A stretch of DNA of 51,431 bases from Telmatospirillum sp. (GTDB lineage: Bacteria; Pseudomonadota; Alphaproteobacteria; Rhodospirillales; Magnetospirillaceae). The translations under genes were made by a program, and so were the position numbers. The notes below the pieces were generated by a model, which worked only from the letters and a program-made list of their open reading frames with translations, had not been told where the DNA came from and did no database searches. Of this stretch, positions 42,596 to 49,978 are shown piece after piece; within the stretch, counting starts at the first letter, position 1; the number at the start of each line of letters is the position of its first letter. The DNA lies in assembly GCA_009712185.1 (NCBI GenBank), contig WASQ01000012.1:19910-71340 (forward strand), written 5' to 3'.

Positions 42596-43689
42596 TGCTG
42601 TCAGGTCTCGACGACGCCCTGTCCGCCCTGTCCTCCGTCGACCTGCGCCAGGTCTGGGCCCGCCATCGGCTGTCGGCGGGGGCACGGCTCAAGCTTTATG
42701 GCAAGATCGCCAGCCTGTCGCGGACCGGAATGCCGCTGCCAAAAGCCCTTGACGCCGTCTGGCGGGTCGCCTCCGCCGGCGGCCGCCGGGCGGGATCTGC
42801 GGAAGCCCTGGCGATCGATTCCTGGCGCCGGCGTGTCTATGACGGTTATTCCTTCGGGCAGGCGCTGGCGGGCTGGGTCCCGGATCGCGAGACCACGATC
42901 ATGGAGGCCGGGGCCGGAGATCTGTCCCGCGCGCTGGACGAGGCGGCCGGTCTGATCCGGTCCTCGAAAGCGATGAAGAGCGCGGTGCTGACCGCGGTCG
43001 GCTATCCGGTGTTCCTGAGCGGGCTGCTGGCGTTTCTGTTGTGGATTTTCAGCGCCGACGCGATCCCCGCATTCGCGGAGGTGAAGCCGATGGAGCGCTG
43101 GACCGGGCTGGCCGCCAGCATGGGCGTGCTGTCCAATACGGTTCGCGCCGGCCTTGTGCCCTTCGTCGCGGCCGTTCTCGCTCTGGCCGCCGTCTGCGTC
43201 TGGTCGTTGCCGCGCTGGACGGGGCGATGGCGGACGCGTTTCGAGGTCCTGCCTCCCTGGTCGTTCTACCGGATCATCATGGGGACCGCGTTTATGACGG
43301 CTCTGGTGGCCCTGTTGCGGGCTGGAATGCCGATCCCGGAGGCGTTGCGGCGCCTTCGCGGGAAGGCCAATCCCTGGTTGGGGGAGAGGATCGACGCCGC
43401 CTTGTTTTTCGTCAACTCCGGATATGATCTGGGCGAGGCGCTGCATCTGGCGGGGCACGGCTTTCCCGCCCCCGAGATCGTGGAGGATCTGCGGGTCTAT
43501 GCCACGCTCGGGAATCTCGATGAGTCGCTTTCGCGCATTTCCGCGGAATGGGTCGACCAAAGTCTGGCGTCCATGCGCGCGGCGGGCGATGCCCTGCGGG
43601 TCGTCGGAATGGCGCTGGTGGCGGCGACGATCGCCTGGGTCCAGCTTGGCATTATTGCTGTGCAACAGCAGTTGTCCGGCGGCTTTTGA
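42592..43689 (+). CDS. pilR: PilR-type inner-membrane platform protein (GspF family)
   Basis: A 365-residue GspF/PilC-family membrane protein with two homologous halves. Each has a helical cytoplasmic domain (LYGKIASLSRTGMPLPKALDAVW; TALVALLRAGMPIPEALRRL), and there are three membrane helices (about 138-160, 185-205 and 335-355). It forms the platform on which PilQ works. It is joined to pilQ by ATGA and is followed 15 bp later by pilM. Confidence 0.93.
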   Translation: MMLSGLDDALSALSSVDLRQVWARHRLSAGARLKLYGKIASLSRTGMPLPKALDAVWRVASAGGRRAGSAEALAIDSWRRRVYDGYSFGQALAGWVPDRETTIMEAGAGDLSRALDEAAGLIRSSKAMKSAVLTAVGYPVFLSGLLAFLLWIFSADAIPAFAEVKPMERWTGLAASMGVLSNTVRAGLVPFVAAVLALAAVCVWSLPRWTGRWRTRFEVLPPWSFYRIIMGTAFMTALVALLRAGMPIPEALRRLRGKANPWLGERIDAALFFVNSGYDLGEALHLAGHGFPAPEIVEDLRVYATLGNLDESLSRISAEWVDQSLASMRAAGDALRVVGMALVAATIAWVQLGIIAVQQQLSGGF

Positions 43690-43704
43690 GCAGGGAGGCG
43701 CGGG

Positions 43705-44175
43705 ATGGCTGTTCTGGCGATGATCGGGTCTTTGTTGGCGATCGTCGGCTATTATCTCTTCGTTCTGCCACCCGCCAGCGGGCCGGCGCGCGACGCTCCA
43801 CCGGCGGAACTGGTCGCGGCTACCATGCAGGTGCATCAGAAGGCCGCGGTCGACTGGTGTCTCAGGACCGGCTGCCCCGACGGACCGGTTCCCTCCGCCG
43901 GCCTCAGTCTGCCGCCGGGATATGCCACGGCCCCCTGGGTGCGATCGGTGGCGGCCGGCGGGCGGGTGTCGACCTTTGTCGCGGGATTGGCGATCAGCCC
44001 GGCTGCCGTGGCCGGCGCTCTGGGCGACGCCACGCTCGGCGGACCCGGGGCGGGCCTGGCGACCGCCGCGGGCGGCGTGGCGACGAGGGGAGACGGGATG
44101 CCGGGAAGAGTGTCTGTGCCGGTCGTTCCCGGCGTCCCTCCGGGGGCGCCGGTGATCTCCCAGCGGGTCCGGTGA
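43705..44175 (+). CDS. PilM-like type IVb pilus protein
   Basis: A 156-residue protein with an N-terminal membrane anchor (AVLAMIGSLLAIVGYYLFVL) and a short soluble domain with QKAAVDWC, GLSLPPGY and FVAGLAISPAAVAGALGDAT segments. A Gly-rich end (GDGMPGRVSVPVVPGVPPGAPV) follows. Size, topology and the final Pro-rich pattern fit PilM of the R64 pilus, here placed after pilR instead of before pilN. The assignment is moderate. Confidence 0.65.
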   Translation: MAVLAMIGSLLAIVGYYLFVLPPASGPARDAPPAELVAATMQVHQKAAVDWCLRTGCPDGPVPSAGLSLPPGYATAPWVRSVAAGGRVSTFVAGLAISPAAVAGALGDATLGGPGAGLATAAGGVATRGDGMPGRVSVPVVPGVPPGAPVISQRVR

Positions 44176-44354
44176 CGACGGTGCGATCCACGGGGAAAGC
44201 ACCGGCTTTTTCCCGGCCGGCACGGCGTATGGCCGGAGAGGCCGGCGTTCGCCTTGTCCGGTTCCGCACCGGGCTGATTACCCGTGCCATGGTGTCGAAT
44301 ATTGTATGTTGAGATGCAATCTTTGCGTGTTTTGACGACGTCGGAGGACCGCGC

Positions 44355-44388
44355 ATCCCGGGTGCCGGCCTTGCATCTGCCCCGGGAT
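44355..44388. repeat. Inverted repeat upstream of the GGDEF-EAL gene
   Basis: ATCCCGGG (44355-44362) and CCCGGGAT (44381-44388) flank an 18-base loop. There is no T-tract. The remaining 44176-44479 holds a short stem with T run (about 44191-44213) that could end the pilM transcript, and no gene. Confidence 0.5.
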
Positions 44389-44479
44389 CCCGCCCGTAGG
44401 GCCTATCAACCGGAGGGGAGGCCGTGATACTGTCGCACCGCGGTAGGAAAGGGTGACGGCCGCCGGAGGGGAAAGGACT

Positions 44480-47365
44480 ATGGATCGGTGGTCTCCGCGG
44501 GGGATCAAAGCTTGGCTGCTTCTCCTATCTCTGTTTTCCGCGATTCCGATTTTTCTTTTCAGCGGCTTCACCCTTTACCGGCTGGCCGAATCCGAGGAGG
44601 AGGCGCTGGTGGCGACGCTCGTCGAGCACGCCCGCGCCATGGCGTCCCTCGTTGCCGAGAGGGTTGAGGCCGTCGGGATGGCGGCTCAGGTCCTGGCGCG
44701 CTCCGACGCCGCGGTCCATGGCGATATCCGGGCGCTGCGCGACCATGCGGTCCGGCTTCAGGACTCGATGCCGGAAATCCGTGACATCGTCCTGATCGAC
44801 GGGACCGGCCGGGCTCTTTTCTCAACGGCTGTCAGCCCTGCCGATGTGGTGGCTCTGGATATCGCCCGGGACGTGATCCGCACGGGGCGACGGGCCGTCT
44901 CGGACCTTTACGCCCTGCCACCGGGAGGCGTCCGGGTGGTATCGGTCAATCTGCCGGTGACGGCGGCCAATGGCGCCGTTTTCTGTCTCAGCCTCGCCCT
45001 GTCCGCCGAAAGCCTCAGTCATCTTCTGGAGGCCGAGGCGGTTCCGCTTGACGGGACTGTCGCGTTGCTGGGGGCGACCGGCACGATCCTCGCCCGCAAC
45101 CGCGCGTCGCCCCGTTTCGTCGGCGCAAAGACCAGTTCGGATGTTCTGTCCGCGGTATCGAAGGGGCGCGGGGGCGTCTTTGATTCGGTGACCTATGACG
45201 GCGTCCGGGTCAAGGCGGCCTCCGCTCCGGTTGGCGCAACCGGCTGGACGGTCGTGTTCGGGGCTCCGATGGCGGTGCTGAACGCCAAGCTGGACCGGAC
45301 CCTGTGGACGCTGTCGATCGGGGGGGCGCTGCTGATGCTATCCGGCATGCTGGCCTCGCTTTGGATCGCCGGCCGGCTGGCGGGTCGGGTGGCCCGAGTT
45401 GCCGACGCCTCGGCCGCGTTTGGTGACGGCGATGCCGCCCCGATGCCGCACACCGGGATCCGGGAACTGGATGCGGGCGGCGCGGCGCTTGGCGAAGGCA
45501 GGGCGCGGGAAGAACGTGTCCAGGCGGAATTGACGGAGAGCCGGTCCATGGAGGCAATGCTGGCCCGCGCCGTCGAGGATCTGCGGCGGTCGAAAGCCGA
45601 AGTGGAGGAACAGTCCGAGCGGTCGAAGGCCCTTTTGAAAGTGGCGAGCGACGGGATTCATATTCTCGATCACGACGGGCGGCTGCGCGAAGCCAGCGAG
45701 AGCTTCCTCAGAATGCTGGGGTACGATGCCGATGAGGCCGCCGGTCTGTCGATCAGGGATTGGGAGGCGTTTTTCGCTCCGGACAGGATTCGCGAATGGG
45801 TGGCCCGGATGATCGAGGAGGGAAGTTCCGCGGTCTTCGAGACCCGCTTTCGTCGCCGTGACGGGAGCGTTTTTCCGGTGGAGATTTCCTGTCGCGGCGT
45901 CAGCCTGAACGGCGCGTCTTTCCTTTATGCCGCCGCCCGGGACATCACGGAGCGAAAGGCGGCGCAGGCGAAGATCGAGGAACTGGCATTCTTCGACAGC
46001 CTGACCCGCCTGCCGAACTGGCGGCTGTTGCTCGAACGTCTGTCCCAGGCCCGGGCGATCTGTCAGCGGACGCGGAGCCATGGCGCGCTCTGTTTCATCG
46101 ACGTCGACAATTTCAAGACCTTGAACGATACGCGCGGGCATCGCCTGGGCGATCTTCTGCTTGGCGAGATGGCCGGCCGCCTGAAGGGATGTGTCGGGGA
46201 GGGGGACACGGTTGCCCGTTCAGGCGGCGACGAGTTTGTCGTTCTTCTCGAAAATCTGCCGGGAGATCCGGCAGAGGCCGCACTCGCCGCCGAGCAGGTG
46301 GTGGAAAAAATCCTTCAGGTCCTGGCCGTGCCCTACCACCTTGAAAGCCAGACCCATTATTCCACTGTTAGCATCGGTGTGACCCTGTTCCATACCGGAG
46401 AGGTCTCCAACGACGATCTTCTGAAACAGGCCGATCTCGCGATGTATCAGGCGAAGGCCGCGGGGCGCAATACAAGGCGGTTTTTCGATCCCGCGATGCA
46501 GGCCGATCTCGCCGCACAGTCCGGGCTGGAAACCGATCTGCGGCGGTCGGTCGGCGGGGACCGCCTGTTCCTCCACTACCAGCCGCAGATCGACCGGGCC
46601 GGCCGGCTGGTCGGAGCCGAGGGACTGTTGCGATGGTCGCATCCCGACCGCGGACTGGTTCTTCCCGGGGTTTTCATTCCGCTTGCCGAATCCTCCGATC
46701 TCATCCTCTCCCTGGGGCGACAGGTTCTTGAAGAGGCTTGCGCCACGCTGGCCCGATGGAACGACGATCCCGAAATGCGGGATCTGGTGCTGGCCGTCAA
46801 TGTCAGCGCCCGTCAGTTCCGGCATCCTCATTTCGCCGACGACGTCCGGGCAATTCTGCGGTCTAGCGGCGCCGATCCGACACGCCTGAAGCTGGAGCTG
46901 ACGGAAAGCCTCCTGTTGCAGGAGGTGGAGGACTGCGTCCGCAAGATGGTGGCGCTGGAACGGCTGGGCGTGTCACTGTCGCTGGACGATTTCGGCACGG
47001 GCTATTCCTCACTGGCTTACCTGAAGCGTTTGCCGCTCAGCCAGATCAAGATCGACCGGTCCTTCGTCCGCGACATTCTGACGGACTCCAATGACGCCAC
47101 GATCGCCCGGACCGTCATCGTTCTCGGCAAATCCATGGGACTCGACGTTATCGCCGAGGGAGTGGAGGAACCGGGGCAATGGGACTTCCTGCTGCGCGAG
47201 GGATGCGACAAGGCCCAAGGATTTCTCTTCGGCAGGCCGATGCCGGCGGCCGATTTTGTGCGGTTTGCCCATCGCCATACCGCCCCGGCGGCCGTCGGCG
47301 CGGGGGAAGAGGGCGCCGTCATGGTCGCGGAAGGGGCGGTGGCCGCGATCAGCCGTCCGCGGTGA
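44480..47365 (+). CDS. Membrane GGDEF-EAL protein with extracytoplasmic Cache-like sensor and PAS
   Basis: A 961-residue c-di-GMP enzyme. It has TM1 (about 13-35), a periplasmic Cache-like sensor (40-270), TM2 (about 275-297), HAMP-like and coiled coil, PAS (about 385-495), GGDEF (about 510-680) and EAL (about 695-945). GGDEF is intact (RSGGDEF, G582 on) but has no RxxD I-site. The EAL residues are present: EGLLRW, ELTES, LDDFGTGYSS, KIDRSF and AEGVEE. It could therefore both make and degrade c-di-GMP. GGAGGGGAAAGG precedes the ATG. It sits within the pilus cluster between pilM and pilS/pilV. Confidence 0.93.
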   Translation: MDRWSPRGIKAWLLLLSLFSAIPIFLFSGFTLYRLAESEEEALVATLVEHARAMASLVAERVEAVGMAAQVLARSDAAVHGDIRALRDHAVRLQDSMPEIRDIVLIDGTGRALFSTAVSPADVVALDIARDVIRTGRRAVSDLYALPPGGVRVVSVNLPVTAANGAVFCLSLALSAESLSHLLEAEAVPLDGTVALLGATGTILARNRASPRFVGAKTSSDVLSAVSKGRGGVFDSVTYDGVRVKAASAPVGATGWTVVFGAPMAVLNAKLDRTLWTLSIGGALLMLSGMLASLWIAGRLAGRVARVADASAAFGDGDAAPMPHTGIRELDAGGAALGEGRAREERVQAELTESRSMEAMLARAVEDLRRSKAEVEEQSERSKALLKVASDGIHILDHDGRLREASESFLRMLGYDADEAAGLSIRDWEAFFAPDRIREWVARMIEEGSSAVFETRFRRRDGSVFPVEISCRGVSLNGASFLYAAARDITERKAAQAKIEELAFFDSLTRLPNWRLLLERLSQARAICQRTRSHGALCFIDVDNFKTLNDTRGHRLGDLLLGEMAGRLKGCVGEGDTVARSGGDEFVVLLENLPGDPAEAALAAEQVVEKILQVLAVPYHLESQTHYSTVSIGVTLFHTGEVSNDDLLKQADLAMYQAKAAGRNTRRFFDPAMQADLAAQSGLETDLRRSVGGDRLFLHYQPQIDRAGRLVGAEGLLRWSHPDRGLVLPGVFIPLAESSDLILSLGRQVLEEACATLARWNDDPEMRDLVLAVNVSARQFRHPHFADDVRAILRSSGADPTRLKLELTESLLLQEVEDCVRKMVALERLGVSLSLDDFGTGYSSLAYLKRLPLSQIKIDRSFVRDILTDSNDATIARTVIVLGKSMGLDVIAEGVEEPGQWDFLLREGCDKAQGFLFGRPMPAADFVRFAHRHTAPAAVGAGEEGAVMVAEGAVAAISRPR

Positions 47366-48278
47366 TCTTTCCGATCAACTCTCCCAGGACCGCATCCGCC
47401 CTTTCATTGGTAACCTGGCAGGTTCCCGCCTTGACATGGCCGCCGCCGCCATAAGACAGGCAAAGAGCGCCGATGTCGGTCTGCGATGTGCGGTTGACGA
47501 TGGATTTCCCGATGGCGAAGACGGTGTTGACCTTTTTTACCCCCCACATTGCATGGATCGAAATGTTGCAGGTCGGGAACAGCGCATAGACCACAAACCG
47601 GTTTCCCGCAAAAATCGTCTCCTCACCCCGGAGATCCAGCACCACCAGATTGTCATAGACGCGGGAGACGCGCTGGATCTGCTCCTCGAAGCGTTCCTGA
47701 TGTGCGAAATAGAGGTCGGTCCGCTCACGCACATCGGGAAGCGCCAGGATGTCGTCGATGCCATGGGTGGAGCAATAGTCGACCAGGCTCATCATCAGGT
47801 CGTAGTTGGAAACGCGAAAGTCGCGAAAGCGCCCCAGTCCGGTTCGCGCGTCCATCACATAATTGAGCAGAGTCCAGTCCTTTGGTTCCAGGATGTCGCC
47901 GATGGAGTATTGCGCGGAATCGGCCTGATCAACCGCTTCCAGCATTTTTTTCCAGGATGCCGGAAACTGGGATGGACCGCCGAAATAGCGACAGACCACA
48001 TGCGCGGCCGATGCCGCGTCCGGATCGATGACATAGTTGGGGGCCTCAGGAATACGCAACGTTTCCGACGAATGATGGTCGAACACCAGATGGGCGCCGG
48101 GAACATAGGGCAGGTTGGTGGTGATGTCGTTGGGTCCGATATCGACCAGCCCGTCCTGCATATCCTTGGGGTGCACGAACTTGATTTTGTCGACCATGCC
48201 CAGATGGCGCAGAAGAACCGCGCAAACCAGGCCATCGAAATCGCTGCGGGTCACCAAACGGTATTTCTGCTGCGACAT
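47349..48278 (-). CDS. DHH family phosphoesterase
   Basis: A 309-residue DHH/DHHA1 phosphoesterase. The first metal motif is RSDFDG, the DHH motif is FDHHSS, and the C-terminal GGGGHVKAGT is the DHHA1 substrate site. Members act on nano-RNA, pAp, cyclic dinucleotides or polyphosphate. GGGAGGGCGGG precedes the ATG at 48278. Its 3' end overlaps that of the GGDEF-EAL gene by 17 bp in convergent orientation. A role in hydrolysing pGpG, the EAL product, is attractive by position but is only an inference. Confidence 0.88.
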   Translation of the reverse strand: MSQQKYRLVTRSDFDGLVCAVLLRHLGMVDKIKFVHPKDMQDGLVDIGPNDITTNLPYVPGAHLVFDHHSSETLRIPEAPNYVIDPDAASAAHVVCRYFGGPSQFPASWKKMLEAVDQADSAQYSIGDILEPKDWTLLNYVMDARTGLGRFRDFRVSNYDLMMSLVDYCSTHGIDDILALPDVRERTDLYFAHQERFEEQIQRVSRVYDNLVVLDLRGEETIFAGNRFVVYALFPTCNISIHAMWGVKKVNTVFAIGKSIVNRTSQTDIGALCLSYGGGGHVKAGTCQVTNERADAVLGELIGKITADG

Positions 48279-48332
48279 CCCGCCCTCCCTCAAGACCGCG
48301 ACCGCCTCCGGCCCAGCGCCGGATAATCGCTA

Positions 48333-48353
48333 AGGTTGTCTATTGGACAGCCT
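48333..48353. promoter_or_regulatory. Palindrome upstream of the DHH gene
   Basis: AGGTTGTC tattg GACAGCCT is an 8-bp inverted repeat with one mismatch, 55 bp upstream of the DHH start. It is a possible operator. The rest of 48279-48592 contains a 14-bp direct repeat (TCTCCCATCTCTCC at 48462 and 48480) and no gene. Confidence 0.4.
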
Positions 48354-48592
48354 AACTCACCTTACATGTCGAAGTCAGCGCGATATGCGTATATCCCGGC
48401 GGCGGAGCCGCAAAACGACGTTCCCTGGTGCCCGGCGTAGCGGCGTCAGTCCGCTACTGTCTCTCCCATCTCTCCCGTTTCTCCCATCTCTCCGGGGCCG
48501 GGAGGACGGCCATAATTTCGTCACCATTACCCCCTAGCCTGACAGCATCAAAGACGGAACATCCGGTTCCGGACTGTGTTTGCGAGGATATC

Positions 48593-48967
48593 ATGTCGAT
48601 CAGGCATGGCAGGACAGTGGCAGGTTTGGCGGCGGCGGCGATGCTGGTGGCGCTGCCTCTTTCGTCGGCCGAGGCCAACGGTGGCCAGAAGGCTCAGGCT
48701 CTTGCCCTCGGTCTGGTGGGTGGCGCGGTGCTGGGTGCCCTCGCGGCGTCCAGTCCGCCGGCCTATGCGGCCGCCCCCCCGGTCGTTTATGCCCAGCCTC
48801 CGGCGGTCTATGCCCCCCCGCCCGTGGTCTATGCGCCGCCGCCGGTTGTTTACGCGCCACAGCCCGTCTATGTCGCGCCGGCGCCGGCTCCTGTGTATTA
48901 CGCTTACCCTTATGTCCACCACCGGCCGATGGTTTATGTCGGCGGCGGCTACTACCGGCACTACTGA
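48593..48967 (+). CDS. Secreted Pro/Tyr/Val-repeat protein
   Basis: A 124-residue protein with a signal peptide (AAAAMLVALPLSSAEA), a small Gly/Ala-rich segment (ALGLVGGAVLGALAA) and a repeat region of PPVVYAP-type heptads (about residues 60-95). It ends with a Tyr/His-rich tail (YYAYPYVHHRPMVYVGGGYYRHY, given here in parts: YYAYPYVHH, YVGGGYYRHY). It is probably a surface or periplasmic structural protein; such repeat proteins are common and functionally unassigned. CGAGGATA precedes the ATG. It is monocistronic and ends at a strong terminator. Confidence 0.75.
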   Translation: MSIRHGRTVAGLAAAAMLVALPLSSAEANGGQKAQALALGLVGGAVLGALAASSPPAYAAAPPVVYAQPPAVYAPPPVVYAPPPVVYAPQPVYVAPAPAPVYYAYPYVHHRPMVYVGGGYYRHY

Positions 48968-49103
48968 GTTTGTCCGGGGGGCCGCCGGACCGGGAAGCGT
49001 CGCCTCGATCCCCCGGGCGGCAGTTTTCCGGACAGCGGTCCCCGGATGTGCATCGGTTTCATGCGTCCCCTTTTTCTTCCCTCCTCCCCTTAGGGATTCA
49101 ACT

Positions 49104-49140
49104 GGCGCCCCGGGTCATTCCCGAGGCGCCTTTCTTTTTT
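49104..49140 (+). terminator. Intrinsic terminator
   Basis: A GC-rich hairpin GGCGCCCCGGG, loop TCATT, CCCGAGGCGCC (one mismatch) is followed by TTTCTTTTTT. It ends the repeat-protein transcript and isolates the following pilS/pilV unit. The remaining 49141-49371 is the pilS upstream region, with a palindrome GTGATC gatccc GATCAC at 49221-49238. Confidence 0.9.
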
Positions 49141-49371
49141 GGAAAATTTTCGGTGTCCGGTCCCGGATCCATGACCGCCAGGCGGGGCTGTAGGAAAACG
49201 TCAGAGAGATTGAAGGATCTGTGATCGATCCCGATCACGAAGGCATGGTGCCGGACGGATATGTTTCCAAATTGGATTATTTAGTCAACATGTGTTAGGG
49301 TCTTTCCATGCCGTTAACCGGGGTCTGCCGGCGCGCGTGGTCGCCGCCCGAGGCGGGGTATGGAGGGAAGA

Positions 49372-49953
49372 ATGAAAACGCAGTTGCGGCTTGATGACCG
49401 ATCCCTGGCGCGGGGGCTGGCCCGGCGACGGGCACAGCGGGGGGCGAGCGGCGGATTGTCCGACACGGCGCTGGCCGTGGTGGTCGGCACGCTGACGCTG
49501 GGCGGGGTGGTCGGCTTTTTCCAGACCAGTTCCGTCAATGCGAAGGCGAACAACGAGGTTGCGAATTTCACGGCACTGGTCGGCAACATCCGGTCCGCCT
49601 ATTATGCTGCCGGATCGAATTACTCCGGAATGACCGACACGACCCTGGCCGCCAACCGGATCGCTCCGGCGCCGCTGATCCGAAGCGGCAACACCCTGAT
49701 GTCGGCATTCAACCATCCGATCACCGTGGCCGGCGCCGCCTCTCCGGGGGCCAGCTTCACGATCGGCTACTCCCATATTCCGGATGAGGCCTGCGTCAAG
49801 TTTCTGACCACCGTCTGGAACACCATGTCCGATACGACTCTGGCCAGCGCCACTAACGTCAACGGGACGGCTGTCCAGACCTTTACGATGGACGGGGCCT
49901 CGCAGGTCTGCAAAGCCGGTGGCGCCAACACCATCACCTTCACGCTCAGTTGA
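49372..49953 (+). CDS. pilS: PilS-type type IVb major prepilin
   Basis: A 193-residue prepilin: a short positively charged leader, then the hydrophobic helix ALAVVVGTLTLGGVVGFF (about residues 32-50) and a globular PilS domain with a C-terminal disulfide pair (C143-type EACVKF and QVCKAGG). The leader/helix junction reads RGASGGLSD, so the usual Glu at +5 is not evident. GGAGGGAAG precedes the ATG at 49372. It is followed 25 bp later by the pilV-type gene. It would form the pilus shaft built by PilQ/PilR. Confidence 0.82.
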   Translation: MKTQLRLDDRSLARGLARRRAQRGASGGLSDTALAVVVGTLTLGGVVGFFQTSSVNAKANNEVANFTALVGNIRSAYYAAGSNYSGMTDTTLAANRIAPAPLIRSGNTLMSAFNHPITVAGAASPGASFTIGYSHIPDEACVKFLTTVWNTMSDTTLASATNVNGTAVQTFTMDGASQVCKAGGANTITFTLS

Positions 49954-49978
49954 CTGGCGCGGACGGCAGGGGTGGACG

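Noticed and set aside
42601-44223. A 540-codon minus-strand frame over pilR and pilM
   Set aside because: It mirrors the codon structure of the GspF-family gene and has no domain features.
44355-44388. A possible c-di-GMP riboswitch before the GGDEF-EAL gene
   Set aside because: Only a simple inverted repeat is present; the conserved GEMM core sequences are not seen.
48462-48493. A CRISPR-like short repeat pair (TCTCCCATCTCTCC twice)
   Set aside because: There are only two 14-bp copies, separated by four bases. This is a simple pyrimidine-rich direct repeat.
49221-49238. A CRP-like palindrome before pilS
   Set aside because: The arms GTGATC/GATCAC are spaced 6 bp, placing the TGTGA and TCAC cores about 10 bp apart, which does not match the CRP or FNR geometry. 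It is kept only as an unassigned palindrome.
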